The position numbers and the translations under genes were made by a program. DNA of 64,000 nt from Onchocerca lupi (Eukaryota; Nematoda; Chromadorea; Rhabditida; Onchocercidae), in assembly GCA_028564675.1 (NCBI GenBank), contig JAOVVO010000038.1:177914-241913 (forward strand), read 5' to 3'. Below the pieces are notes generated by a model, which saw only the letters and a program-made list of their open reading frames with translations, was not told the DNA's origin and made no database searches. This document shows, in pieces, positions 24,125 through 37,512 of the stretch (position 1 is the first letter of the stretch; the number at the start of each line of letters is the position of its first letter).

Positions 24125-26686
24125 TTTAGCCTACTTTCAATCACTTTTGACCTTTTTTGACCTTTTTACGTCCATATTTCAACTTCAACTGGTTTTTTTA
24201 ATAACGTTGCGAGTGTTAATAATCGAATGCTGAGTCCGACATTGAAGAATTTCTGAAGCCTATTGAAACTTCAAAAGGCTTTTCTAATTGATTTCAAGAT
24301 TTCTTTCGTACATAAACTCTTTGTAAAATATTTGATAATTGTTTGTTTAATGAATTTAAACCGTTTGCTTAATGCAGCAATTCAGTTTTACATATAATAG
24401 CTTCAATGAACAGATGCCGATTGATAGGTAGGAAATACAAATTCAATTCCTGATCTTATGAATGAGATTTGCTTTTCGCTTTTCCATCTTGAGAAGACAC
24501 TGAATAAACTAATGTTCCAGCGATTTAATTAGTGCGAAAAGAGAAAAATATTCTTCGTTGTGATTGGCAAATGATTTCTATTCATTGTGTTGGCAGGAAT
24601 TGAAAGTTTGAAAAAATAGTTGGAATTTTTACAGAGTAAATATCGCTGGAGATTGGAAAAAATAAAAACATAAAAAAGTAGTCAAACAAAATGATTGCTG
24701 CGAAGATTGAAAGTAATGTTTCCACCACAGAATAAATTTACTTCAAAGTTTTTAGTAAATTGTCGTGAAAATTTGTGCACAGTGAAATTCATCTAAAACG
24801 TAATGAAAATTCTTGCAAATATCATATTAGAAAAAAAAAAAAAAGTTTAGAAGAAAATTACTGGTCTTATAAACGTTACTTACGTACACAGGCGTATACA
24901 GACGTTGTTCATTTTCGCATCATATGCGTAAATTATTTCATATCATAAAAAAAACTTCTCCATATCAGATTTCTAAGGAAATTTTTAAAATAGTTTTACA
25001 AGAATTGAGATTAGCTAAAAGTAAATCTTTTTGAAAGAAGTTTTTATACTATTTTGGTAAAAGATATTATTGGTATGAAAGTTTTTAACTGTGGAACTTT
25101 CTGAAGTAATTAAGAATATTTTAACGAAACTTGGAATAATAATTGTTTTTCTTTGGAAATAATTGTTTGAATGAAAAACTCGCTGTATATCTGCTTAAAT
25201 TACAAGAAAGTTCTCCAGTGGATTTCAAATGAAATAGTAATGAGATTAATTGTAATTAAATATTCCTCAGAGCATATTTCATTGCATGTTTCCAATTTTT
25301 ATTCAATTTATTTTATTTTGGCAAAAATTTTCTGAAAAACGCTCATTAGAGGCGAAATTTTATGATTCTATATGGTTTCGACAACGTAACTTAGAAATCG
25401 GACCATTACAGCTTCATAAGATGATGATGCCGAGTGCAATGAGAAAAAAAAAACAGTCCAAAAGTATCATAGGGAAACGAGTTTGGGTATCTTGTCCATT
25501 ATTTTGACTATCGGATTAAAATACGAAATTCGATTTTGATGGAAAGTAAACTTTTTTAAATTCGAAAGAAACGCTAAACCTTCATTTGCTGTCTTTAGTT
25601 CATTTGTTACATTTAATTCATAACTTTTTCCGAGGGTTTGGTTGATTTCCAAAACAAATGCGATACCATTTCATTCCTTGGCATAAATTTTTATTTATTC
25701 AACTTTTAGCATTCGTATTTCCCTTCATTTTTCCAAATATTTATGTTGGAATGTTGCTGGCGTGAATTCCAAAATTTATTTCTTTTATTTTTTGGGATTC
25801 TAGAGAACCTGTTTAATGAAAAGAAGGATAGTTAGTTTCTTGTCTTTCTGTCATATATTATAAAGTGCTCGAAAATTACCGCCGGGTATTATTTACAGAA
25901 TCACAGAAAAGTGCGTTGGCTTTTGATAGCAAGCAAATAAATCAAAAAGAAAAGAGAAAAATTTATTTTTCGAAAAGATTTTCATCTTTCATATCTATCC
26001 AAAACTTTTAATCAATTCAGAAATATCAATAATAGAAATATTTTGATTAAATTTTTCGGAATAAAAACAAAAAAAAAAAAAAACTAATAATATGCATATG
26101 TAGAGAAAATGCATAGATAGATTATTATTACTACTCGTTGTCTGTTTATTGTGGAGAACAGTAGTAAACATTAGTTAGTAGCCTAATTAATCAAGTGAAT
26201 GAGAATTAAATGAAATAATTTATCGGATGGTATCATTAGTGTCTTTTTTTATCCTGAAAAAGCTGATGCGTGATGAAAATTGCAAGCCTCATTACTCGGG
26301 AAATGATATATACAAATGATAAGATGATAAGAGATGAAGATATTCGTCACTGAATCCGTATGAAATATGCATGTTATTCCTTTTAATATGGGAAGTGCAG
26401 TATGTTTAAAATGCTTCTTTTTTTTTTTCATTTTACGATCCCTTGAAATTGTCAATTAGTAATGAGAACTTCTCCTGTTCTCATTTCATAATGACTTCCA
26501 GCAGTTAAGTTGATGGAAAATTAGTGAAGTTTGACTGTACTTCGAACAAATTGGTTTCTTCTTCATTCCTTTTTCAATTCTTTTTTATTGCATTCTTCCA
26601 TCATTTCCATTATTATGCAACAATTAATCGATGAAAAATGTTCCCTTTGTAGAAGTTAATTTCCGTAAACTTAATGTTCTTTTCAG

Positions 26687-26829
26687 GAAAGGTATTCACA
26701 CGGAAGTGATTGGAACAATAGTGCATCGTTGAATTACTTAAAATATGAAATTTTTGAAGAACATATTCTTTCATTCAAATAAAAACATCGAATAGATTGG
26801 AATGTTTCTTGTCTGAACTGGCTAGAATG
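26687..26829 (+). ncRNA. Splice-site-bounded exon-like segment with stops in all frames (1)
   Basis: The segment is bounded by a strong acceptor (TGTTCTTTTCAG) and a perfect donor (ATG|GTAAGT). All three frames contain stops, although two carry coding-like stretches (ERYSHGSDWNNSASLNY in one; an ATG frame at about 26633-26734 in another). It could be a UTR exon, an exon of a noncoding RNA, or an exon of a decayed gene. It probably pairs with the segment at 27830-27973. Confidence 0.3.
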
Positions 26830-27829
26830 GTAAGTAAACTGCAAAAGACTAATAATTAAGTAGCAATAGAAATGGCGTTTTAATTTTACTTATACCAAGT
26901 TCCGGAACTGATAACTTAAAAGATACAAAGATAGAAGAAAGCGTGCAGTGTAGCATATTTGAAAATTCTCAATTTTTTATTTGCAGTATTTAACTTCGTT
27001 TGAATGAATCAGCATGTAGCAGACATTTACGTCATTAGTTGAAAAATGAGCAATGTTTACGAAAAGAGAAAGTTTAAATGCAAAAAAACTCGAATCATTT
27101 AGATAATATCATGTTATGATTTCATAGCCAATGGCTATCCTTCGCTAAAATTCCGGCTGCCATCATTATTTTAATTTATTATATTTTTCGTTACTATCAA
27201 GTACATATCAACTGAGAAGGGAAATTATTCTCTTAGGCAAAAGTATTTTTTTTTTTTAAATATTATTTAGGTCAGACAAGACTTTTTCTTTTTTTTACTT
27301 TTACAATCCGAACAATTCGGCATGTTATTAGGCTGAATAAAGCAGACAGAAGAGAACGAAGGCCAAAAATGGTGTAAGAGGAGAAACTTGGCACTAGGCA
27401 CTTAAATTTTCCTCAGACTCCCTCTTTCTCTCTCTCTCTCTCGTTCACTTTTGTTATCAGCAACTTGTTCACTAGAAAAATTTCAATAAAAAACTAAGGA
27501 AAAAGAGGGAAAGAACTGGCTGTAGTCTGAATTGGCATCTTTCCTTTACTCAAGTTGAAGACATTTATATATAAGTCAGTTGCTCTCTTGTCCTCTTTCA
27601 TTGTCACTTTCCTATGACATGTCTGAGAAATGTTGTTTGGCAACTACAGTTTTGTAAAGTGTACTTCAGAAAGCGAGAGACAAGAAATATTCGGGAATTC
27701 TGATTCCTCTGTCTTTTACATTCTGAGTGAGTCTTTCTGTCAATTCTGATAAAGCTTTTGAAGTAAGAAATTTCGACAGGTTTGTTGTACTTTTTCAACT
27801 TTCCAGTCGCATTTTCAAGTTTGTTGCAG

Positions 27830-27973
27830 GTACCTATTCAATCTTAACGATCGGCGCGCAGAATTATGCATTTTAATGAATCGAAAAGTATTCAATGATA
27901 AAAGAATTAAAATGATAACTGGACATTACCCAATTTCTCCTGATGACTTTATGCACAGATTATTCTGAAGAAG
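27830..27973 (+). ncRNA. Splice-site-bounded exon-like segment with stops in all frames (2)
   Basis: Acceptor TTTGTTGCAG and donor GAAGAAG|GTAAGT bound 144 bases. One frame reads 45 convincing codons (YLFNLNDRRAELCILMNRKV, then ...GHYPISPDDFMHRLF) but stops nine bases before the donor. An intron just after a stop would be a 3'-UTR intron or mark a disabled exon. It shares strand and style with the segment at 26687-26829. Confidence 0.33.
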
Positions 27974-30900
27974 GTAAGTTACCAGTCGCATAGGTCTTAA
28001 ATTATTCCACCTGATTTGCCTGATGAGTTTTTTAAACTCTTATTAAGTAAACATTTGTCGTAATAGTTGAATGTTTCTTGTATTTTGTTGCAATCTATCG
28101 AAAATCGAGAAATTTTCTCATCCTTATTCTTTCTAATATATCCTGAAATATAATTCATCATTTCAAAATTTGAAAACTATCTGATTGGAATGAATTTAAT
28201 TTAAAAATAAAAATTTAGGGCAGTTTTCTCTATAGCTGGTCATTTGATTTCGTTTTCTGCCAATCAAAACAATAATTTGAAACTTTTACTATTTGATCTC
28301 GACGATATATACAATATATAAACGATCATAATTAAATACAAAACATACACATAAACACATATCTATGGAGACAAAAAAACCTACAAAAACATGAAATGTT
28401 GACATACTTTAAATAGTACTTTCAAAAAAAAAAAAAAATAGGTAAAGTAATTTTACTTTTTCCACCATCATCATTATTGCTTATTTTATGAGGCGGTAAA
28501 TGTTTCCTTGCTGACTTTCTCAGTCTTTCTTTTTTTTCTTATAGTTGTTATTTGAGTTTTAGTTTTGATTGAACTTGTTTCTGGACAAATTTGTTTGTTA
28601 TTCGTTCGTTTTTGTTTTTTACAATTTGACTGAAATTACGAATTGCCACGTTTCTTTTTACCATAGCTTCTCTCAAGAGATTCATCATCCATGACCAGAT
28701 TCAAATTACAATCAACAATTTATTTTATTTATTCATTCAGATTTGTTAGAGCTGTCAAATTGGAAGGCTTTTTTATGGAAATGATTTTTGCTAATTAAGT
28801 TTTCGCCTATCTGTAATTGTATAAATATTAATTGTTTGCCGATTCAATGATCTATTTGATATTATTCTCATTTATTTGTTATTGATTATTCGTATTATTC
28901 AGGAAGCGATATTATCATGTAAATTATACTACAAGTTTGGAATTCGAACAATAAGTTTCCAGAAGTTCTGCTTCGAAGAAATTTGTTGAATTTCGCAAAC
29001 TACAATTAGTATTCGTAATGTTTTCATTTTTCGCTTCATCTTTTTATTGCCATTTTTTCAGCATTTTTCGTTTTTCACTTCTAACTGAAAAAGATTACAT
29101 TGATTCGGAGAGAGAGGGAGAAAAAGAGAGAGAAGAAAAGTAGTTGTGTTTCGGGCCTTAACTTCATCATCAGACCTGAGCAAAGTAATATCCATAATTT
29201 TTTTCTTAGCTGATTATAAAAAAAAATCGTCTTATCTGAATTTTGCAAAAATTTTATGCTAACGAAGTGATTTAATATTGCTAGGATTACTTAACGGATG
29301 TCGGATTTACTTTAATGTTGGATGGAATTTTCACTTACTCTCTCTCATTCCTTCAAAAACCTTTATTTATCTTAATAGAAAAAGAGAGAGAGAAAGAAAG
29401 AGGGGGAGAGAAAAAAGGAAGGAGAGAAAATTTTATAGAAAGCCTCTTTGTCTATTTAAAATTAAAAAAAAAAAAAGAAAAGAAAAAAAAAGATAAATTC
29501 TGGCAATCTGATACAAAAATTTATGGAATTTGACACGAAAAGTTTCGCCTTTTTTTTGTGTTCACTCTTCTGTTCCTTTTTCTTCTCCGTTCTCTCTCGT
29601 GGATATTGTAGGATTAGGATGAGATAACAATGATTCTTTTTTGATAATTCCCGACAAACATTGAACTGATGATGAAGTTTCACAGCTTTCAATATATTCA
29701 TCTTCTGATGCCATTGATGCTTTTTGTAAGCAACCTGTAAAAGTTCTTTTCTAATGGTAATTTGTAACTGTAATAATTTGCAACAACGAAGAAATTTATG
29801 ACTTCAACTAATTTATCCATTCCTTTCTCTCTCTCTCTCACACACACACACACAAATACTAAAATTTGAAGAAAAATTGGAGAGAGAATTTTAAAAAAAG
29901 TTGGAAAGAGAAATGCAAAATTGATGAAGAAGATTTGTTCTACCGGAAACCAGTGCGGATAGCAGTAAATTATTCGCTACATCCGATGATTAATAGCTAT
30001 TTTTCAAAAAAGCAAAAAAGTGAGCATTTTAGCGCTTCTTTCAACAAGCCCAAAGCTGACAACTGTCTCTGATTGTAATGATAGTGATAACAACGAGGTT
30101 AGTCGAAGAATATTGATGGCAATAATAATGCTCATCGTAAGGACAAAAATTGGTTTTTTTTTTCTTTTACTTTTACATTGGCCGTCAGATGGACATTTTC
30201 ATGACTCACTAATTGAACTAAAATGTCATATATATAGAAGTGTTTAAATTTTTGCACAAAACTTACTATTCATTATAAAACTTTCAAACATCCACTTCAA
30301 AGTGCAACAAATCTTATGCCATTCATTTAATTCCTTTTAACTAATAATTTTTAACTTATTTTTTTTTTATTTGTAATTTACGTACTTTCTCGGCACTGAA
30401 ATTTTCGGAATTTTTCCAAAAATTTTCGCCAATTCCATCGTGCCACTGCGACAGACTATTTGTTTATTCCACTCTTTCCCAGCAGTGAAATAAGTAAATA
30501 TCTCTTTCATAGTTACAAAAATTAATGCATCACATTCGAATATCTCATATTGGTACAATTCTTTGATAAATGCATTTCGCTGCTGTAATTTTTTTTCTCA
30601 AATAAATTCCGATAATGTTTGGAAAAATAATATTTTACTTAAGCTCTTCTTCTAATCACTATTGATTATTGCTATTGTCATCTGAATTTTTATTTTGTTT
30701 GAAATTTCACATGATATATTCATGTCAGAAATAACAGTCTTCTCTAAACTCATCGCCATATTTTCACTCAGTATCATTGCACTTTAAGATTTTAAACTGT
30801 TATTGTTGTTTTAGTAATTTTAGAATTACAGCTTTTTAATAATATTGAAAATTTTCATGAATTAAGCGCTTCTTAAGATACTTCTGTATCCTTTCTTCAA

Positions 30901-32691
30901 ATTTTGCGTGCACTTTTGCAATCTCTTCAATATTTGTGAAATGTGTGGTTTTCTTTCTTTTAATGGTGTATGAATATAATGCATATATTCTTCCCTCCTC
31001 CATCTTCACTATTTTTATTCGAACTTATATGTTTCGGACGAACAGCATTTGTATATCGTAATGTTGTGTTCCGTCAGCACAAATGTCAAAGAAAATATAC
31101 TGGGAATATATCGAGCTAAATTCTCTTGTCGGAAAACTTTAAGGAATCCTAACTTTTTTGTTTTCCTTTTTTGAGGATTATCCGCCATTTCCTGTCAGTG
31201 AGCTTTAAAAAAAAAAAGATTGAAAAATAAAAAAAAAAACCGAAAGGTAAAGATAAAGAGCTCAGATCTAGCAAAACGTGCGTGCAACTGATTTTTTATC
31301 ATTTTCAAATTTTCCCCTTGTAAAAAGGAACACATTATTTTCAATTAAAAAGTTAATTTTTGATTATATCAGTGAATAATACATTCTATTTCCAACTAAT
31401 TGTCAAGTTTGTTGCAGAATACTTTATTACTGAAAATCAGAAAGTATAGTAGGATAATCAGCAAAAAAAATGAATAATTTTTGATATGAAATAATAAGCT
31501 CAATAGTAATCTTATGATGAAAATTTGTGCAATGATGAAAAAATTTCATGTCTTTGAAAATAGTGAAAAATTCATTTAAAAATTTTTTCATTTATTTCCC
31601 CCCATGCTGTTAGCTATTTATTAAATCATATGCAGAATATTAATCGATGAAGCAATACAAAAAAAATTCTTGAATAGGAAAAATAAAGTAAACTCACTTT
31701 TTAAAGGAGTTTAGATGCGATTATGCCGTGATGCTTTTCTTCGAGCCCAGAATTTATTGAACCGGTTTAATTGGTAATTAAAATTCATTCGTTCACTTAT
31801 TTTCTTTATTGAATCATACAGAAAATAGAAAATTCTTGTAAGCTGAAATCGTTGGCTAATTCAGATCAGAAGGTCAAAAAACATCATGTAATTAAATGAA
31901 TCTATAAAACTCATTTCTTTTCAACAAGTGTATGTCGAAGAAAATCTCCGTCTGAGGAGCAATTTTTTATTTGCAGAACACTTTTTCTCAATAAGTAATT
32001 TTGATCATCCAGATCTTCTGAAATTCCTTTACATGATCTTTGCACCATGTTAAGATACTTATATCCCAAATTTTGCATAATATTTTATCATATAGAATAT
32101 GCTAGCATGGTGTAATTAGCAATTGAAATTTGTTAATCCAAAATTTTTTTCAATAATTTGAATCCCTCAAATCCATTTCTTCAAAACATTTATATAACCT
32201 AAATAAATTTCTAAAAATCCAAAGTTTTCATTTATCAACATTGTATTTTAATCTAGTCTAAACTAGAGTTTTCTTTTCACTTTTCACAATTTTTTTTTCG
32301 AATATTTGTGATTCCTTTTTTAAAATTCAATTATTTCATTACTCGTTTCATTTGTGATTTGGATGATTTGAAATTATCTTGATTTGAATATTCTAAAATA
32401 ATTAATAGCAATGTACTTTAATTTTGGCCATTTAATTGAACTCATTATCACATCATTTCGATTCTGTCCCATATCACTTCATTTGTTTCTTCTGGGAGCA
32501 ATTTTTATTCTTCTTATATATTGTAATACAGCAAGTTTTAATATACATTAACACATTCATCACATTCTTTAAATTCTTCTCGACATTCACATTTTTTGTG
32601 CATACCCATAAAAGATCTCTTCTCACCTCCACATTTTGAACTTTTAATGATGCCATTAAATTTCCTTAATTAAATTTTTTTTTTTCAATAG
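27974..32691. other. Gene-poor stretch with simple repeats
   Basis: No supported gene. Purine-rich GAGA tracts lie at about 29105-29135 and 29387-29430, an A-rich tract at 29463-29492 and a mixed (TC)n(AC)n microsatellite at about 29826-29855. Frames over these tracts encode only Lys/Glu/Arg or Phe runs and are artefacts of low complexity. Confidence 0.55.
29826..29855 (+). repeat. (TC)n-(AC)n compound microsatellite
   Basis: About eight TC dinucleotides run directly into about eight AC dinucleotides. Confidence 0.85.
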
Positions 32692-33102
32692 ATCAAAAAT
32701 TTGATGAAGAATTGAATTATAAGAAATCAAATCTGAATGGAACGAGCCTGAGCAGTATCTGACAAAATATGATATTTCGCCAAACAGAAAAATGATTGAA
32801 ACGGATGAAGAAATAAGTAACTTGTACTGTCATTTTATGTGCATTCTATTCCTGTTTTTCTGCTTTTTTTTTTAAAAAATATATCAATCACCAAAAAACA
32901 TCTTAAATTTGCTAAATTAGTGATAAATTGCACAATTGTACTGCGATTCCTTCGATATCAAATAGAAAAGATCGAGCTCAAAAAAATGAGCCAGATTGAA
33001 GGGGCACAATATTTTCTCGAAATTGTTAAATTCGAGAATTTAAGAGGATTGATGACATTAAATCCCCCAGATATTTCTTACGAATCTTTCTGCGACAATT
33101 AA
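32692..33102 (+). pseudogene. Two-exon gene-like sequence with a frameshift in exon 1
   Basis: Exon 1 (32692-32816) follows a strong acceptor (T-rich...CAATAG) and exon 2 (32921-33102) follows AAATTAG; phase agrees across the 104-base intron. The joined frame contains SEWNEPEQYLTKYDISPNRK then MIETDEEI, followed by RYQIEKIELKKMSQIEGAQY and ends FCDN-stop. The first 12 codons of exon 1 are coding-like in a different frame (QKFDEELNYKK), so a one-base shift near 32725 breaks the reading. A short intact product from ATG at 32792 (about 68 residues) is also possible. No family is recognised. Confidence 0.33.
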
Positions 33103-34479
33103 ACAGAGGGACAGAGAATTTGGTGAAGTGTGTCTAAATACATTCAAATTCTCAGCCATGATATTTTCATTATAATCTTCTCTATCCTTGTAGGCAATTA
33201 AAAAATTCTTCCAATTTATTTTAACCTGAAACCTGAAGTACCTAGAATTGAATAGAAAGTAATCTTTTTCAAATAAATTTTAAATATAATAATCTACAAA
33301 TAACTTTCTTCTCTTTTCCATTTCATTTTCATACTCTACAGAATATATCAAAAGTGGGAAAGCTTTAAAAAAATAAAAAATAAAATTTTAGTTATTTTTT
33401 TACTTTTTAATGGCAGATGGCTTCAAACTTTTTCTATGATGTGATTTATTATTATGAACTATTCAAAATATGCCTTTAATCGAATATTTATTGCACCTGT
33501 TGATAACTTTTATTAAATATAAAGTACCACAATATTTTAATTTTAGGTGGACTGCACTGAAGTTTATGACATTTCATGAAAGAAATGCATGCATCGTGCA
33601 GCCAGGATTGCGAGAAAAGCAAACATAGCTCCTTTCTATGCAAGTACAACTTATCATCCATAAAAGATAATTGGACGTAGAACTCTAGACATAACAACAG
33701 CCTATAACATTGAAAACTAAAGCTTATGGAAATTTGTACCATACTTTTCATTTTTTTTCCATGCACAATTAGTCCTTATCAACACTATCACTTCTAAGTT
33801 ACGTCATCTTGCGCCAATGATCATATCCTTAATTGCATTATGCATCTAACAGCATTCTATATCATAATATTTAGTTTCATTTTGGCAAATATTTTCTTTA
33901 CTTCTGTTTACCTATTGACTCTCGATCAATTTGTCTTAGTAAAACAGCTGTTGTGTATTCCATGGTACGATTTTTTCTTTTTAAATTTGTGATCTCTCGT
34001 AGTATTTTCTTGTAAACAATTTCTTGTCATAATTATGCATTTTTCAAAAAGTGAACTGTCATATCATTATCACTCAAGTTTTCTACTGATCTTTGCCATT
34101 CCTCGGTTCGAATTTCAGCAAAAGATTAGATATCATCACAACTAAATAGTTATATTATTGGGAATTATTTCTATTTGTTTTAGAAAAATCATCTCGCTTC
34201 ATTCATGTCCACATGACAGGAAGAAGATATCACTTATGAGAGCAAAAAAGTGAAAGATTTAGGAATTCAAATATCAATTTTGCATAATGAATCCATAAAG
34301 TTCAACGTTTTATTCACATCTTACTTACTTCCTCTCTATTCAAAGGCTAATTAAAACGCAGCTAATAAACAATAAATTTACAGTACAGCATAAATCTTCA
34401 TCATTTCGTCGTAGCTTTTCGTAATCTGTGCATCGTGTCTTTCTCTCCAATCACGTTCTCTTGGATAATTCATCACACG

Positions 34480-35080
34480 TATCACGTCAAAAAAATAGAA
34501 TGATCTGAGTGGGGTTCACCTGACGTGTTCTTTTCATCCTTCCTATTTGGCGCAGAATCATTTTCACTTCTTCACTTCCCGATATAGCCATTCAGACAAC
34601 ATCTCGAAGTTGGATTTATTTGGAACAAACTTGATGGCAAATGTATTGTTGGCAGAGTGCCACAGGCAAAAAAGAGAGACAGACAAATGGACAGAGAAAA
34701 GCCTAACGGCCGCATTCATTGGACATTTTCCAAAAATGAGAATTAACGTTCGGTGAAGTATTAAAAGTATGTTCTTGTGATGTCTGTCTCCGTATGTTAC
34801 CTCTATGCTAAGCGCAGGTATCCCACAGTTTACCTCAGCATTCCTCTCCTCTCTTTCTCCAGCCGACCCGTCAGGTATGTCTGGGTAAAGACCAAAAGGA
34901 CAATTCCCGTTCCCTTAGAGTGAATTATACCTGTCAGCTGTATCCTTGATGCATTTCAATAGTACCTGTTGTGCCAAGTGTCCTCTGATAGCATCGGCAA
35001 CGAACATCCACCCACACACGTCGTTGTCATTAGCCAAGCTGTCAAGTGTCCTGAAAGGCATCATAGTGCCAATGATGCCA
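34480..35080. promoter_or_regulatory. GC-richer noncoding island with a CAGGTA cluster
   Basis: CAGGTA/TACCTG occurs at 34815, 34872, 34928 and 34963, with CACCTG at 34517 and the E-box CAGCTG at 34935. That is four copies in 154 bases of AT-rich genome, far above chance. CAGGTA/CAGGTG is the E2-box bound by ZEB/Snail-type zinc fingers (ZAG-1 in nematodes). There is no convincing coding frame. I infer a cis-regulatory module. Confidence 0.35.
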
Positions 35081-35694
35081 ATTCATAAAAAATAATGTTT
35101 CAGTTGGATTGTCCGGAAGAGAACTAATGTGTTGTTACTAATTAATTCCAATTATAGCAAGCAGTGCCATTCTTCGATCGCTTATTCCTCATATGAAAAA
35201 CTATTATTCGACCGACAAGTATATATCGTATAGCATTTGTGTTGATTTTCAAAAACTGATTGAATCTTCGACGATTTACCACATTCGGCAGCAATAGTCT
35301 GATATTCATCTTCTAACATTTTATAACATCCATTTTAGCTGTTACCTACCTCTTTATTGTCGCGATTGTCTGCGACATTTTCACTAACTTCTATCTATCA
35401 ATTCTATCAGCACTGGCAAGACTTACTTGTAAGACTTACTTTTTCCTATTGACAAGATTTATTACTTCATTTTTCTCTTCCTTTCCTCTCTGTCGTTCAG
35501 TAGAATTTAGCTTCTATCTAATTTCTAGTCTGAATGATTCATTTAACATGAATTTCATTTGAAAGCATATTTATGACCTTACAAACATCAAGAACATTTA
35601 ACTTTCCAATAAGAACTGTTCGATCGAGAATGAATAAGTGAAATCTGACGGATTTCGGCGGTGCTATGATTACTTAATCTTGTCTCGTCGGGTT

Positions 35695-35836
35695 TTTTTT
35701 TTATCGTCGAAATACAAAAAAGTAAATCTTTTTAATTCGATTTTACTGGAAGAAAAGGCGAGCGCTCTTTTTTATCGTCCCCAACCATCAGCAAATACCA
35801 CCTGTCATCAAACAATAGTACCAGCTGTGATCACTT
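35695..35836 (+). CDS. Exon-like open segment ending at a GTAAGC donor
   Basis: An open frame reads NSILLEEKASALFYRPQPSA and NTTCHQTIVPAVIT before TTGTAAGC at 35837. Higher GC and a balanced composition suggest coding. The 5' boundary is uncertain, the upstream T-rich tract could be the pyrimidine tract of an acceptor, and no partner exon was identified. Confidence 0.2.
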
Positions 35837-36838
35837 GTAAGCTCTTTTTTCCTTTATTTGTTTTTTTTTCTTTTTTTTAGGATTTTCCAGCCAAACGAGA
35901 CTCTCGTGTCTGAATTTACTTATTTATTTTAATTATTATTTATTTATTTATTATTTATACAATATGTTTTTTATGCAAAATATCAATACATACATTTATT
36001 TATTTATCATAATATAATATAAGAGGGAAAATACCTTTTCTACCGTGACTCATCGATCTCATTTTTTCTGCATTCATATTTTACCTCAGTTGCTGATTCA
36101 TAGCAATTTTGCTCATTTTTTATGTCACCTTCATTGTCGGAGATCCCCGCTTGCTCAATCATTCGAAGATCAGGTTTTTTCTAGGTGAAATATAGACAGA
36201 CGGTCGAGGGTAGCACAGAAAAAGAAATAAGATGGATGACGAGGATGAAAAGATTGAAGGAAGGATAGATAGGAAATCAGGTGATTCAAATTCCTCCTTT
36301 TCCTTCCATTCACTTCTAAATTTTTTGAAATAAATAAAAAATACAACTGGTGGAAAAGGTGGGGATGACGAGCATTATAAAATGTAATGGACAAGTTTCA
36401 GTTTATGATTAATTGTTTCTTCTGTTACTGAAGTAAGAAGGAAACAATAATCGAGAAAAGGCGATACTCTCGACCATGGCTCTAATCAACTGGCTATAGT
36501 TTCACTTTTGGACTTATCTTTGAATTATTCTCAAATCTTTAACAATAGAAATAATTTTATAGAGTTCATTTAGTATGGTAGTAAAAGTTGATCCGAAATA
36601 TGTCGGTGGTTGACGATGATGATTATCGTTAACAAAATTTCTAGAAATTTTTGCGAGAAGATAAGCTAGATGATGATATTATCCTTTGTAGTCGCAGTGT
36701 CTATTTAATCCAAGTCGTATGATCTTTGAAATATCTCCGCAGGAAAAAGTAATCCGTATCTGATCAGAATAAAAAGATCCAAAAAAGGATTTTCTCAAGC
36801 TGCTAATTTTTCCAATTGATTATACTGCTGACATCTTT

Positions 36839-37192
36839 ATGATAAGTGCAAAATTAGTACTTCGTCTATTAAATATTTTTAAAACGAGGTCAATCATTTC
36901 CAAATCTTTCAGTAAAGAAAAACTTGTTCTTATCTATACCAGTCCGCGCTTTTTTCAAGACAGGTTTAAAAAAAAAATATGTGGCACCAAAATCTTTGTC
37001 ATTGAAGGTGTTGTCTCAAGTATTGATTTGATAAAAGCTCGTCAACCTGATCACATTTATGTCCCAAATTCAGATTTCTTTTTTTTTAAAAAAGAAGATA
37101 ATATACATTACATAAAACAAACATTCTCATTTCTATCTATGACTATTTTCTCGCTCTTATATTGTAATTTTAATGTATATTATTTCTTTTAA
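36839..37192 (+). CDS. 117-codon open frame, unassigned
   Basis: It starts with ATG (MISAKLVLRLLNIFKTRS) and is one of the longest single open frames in the window. The middle part (GTKIFVIEGVVSSIDLIKAR, then QPDHIYVPNSD) is coding-like. The final 30 codons are Phe/Tyr-rich and could be read-through into T-rich DNA. No signal peptide or recognisable domain is present. Confidence 0.27.
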   Translation: MISAKLVLRLLNIFKTRSIISKSFSKEKLVLIYTSPRFFQDRFKKKICGTKIFVIEGVVSSIDLIKARQPDHIYVPNSDFFFFKKEDNIHYIKQTFSFLSMTIFSLLYCNFNVYYFF

Positions 37193-37512
37193 TTTTGCAT
37201 TTGTGTTTTCCATAAAACTGGGAGATATAAGGTAATTTATTGAAATTTTCATTCTTTTAACTTTCAAAATTCCATTCCTACTCTATCATGTAATAATGAA
37301 TCGAATATCTTAAGGAGCATTTCTCATTAATTTTGGTTTAATAATGACTGTGTGTGTGTGAATGCTGTCTTGTTAGCACAGATGGTTTCAATAAACAGTG
37401 TAATAACATAAAATTTAAAATTTTTTTAAATTCTATGTTGTAAGATACCGGAAGATAGAGAAGAATTCGAGTAGCTTTTCAGTAGACATATTTTGATAAA
37501 TGATAATGATAA

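Larger units (their letters stand above)
19566..26686. other. Gene-poor AT-rich DNA
   Basis: About 7 kb without a supported gene. It contains A-rich low-complexity sequence (19560-19990), a TGCCAA repeat at 20745-20770, a two-copy degenerate repeat at about 23677-23806 and one GC-richer block with open frames on both strands (23882-24129). The remainder is AT-rich with short random frames. Confidence 0.5.

Noticed and set aside
29278..29701. Frames of Arg/Glu/Lys or Phe runs
   Set aside because: They translate GAGA and A/T low-complexity tracts and have no other content.
31761..31785. Sequence resembling the nematode spliced leader (GGTTTAATT)
   Set aside because: Only nine bases match, with no downstream donor, Sm site or SL RNA fold.
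34100..34125. GGTTCGAAT word resembling a tRNA T loop
   Set aside because: No matching A box, acceptor stem or T-stem pairing nearby.
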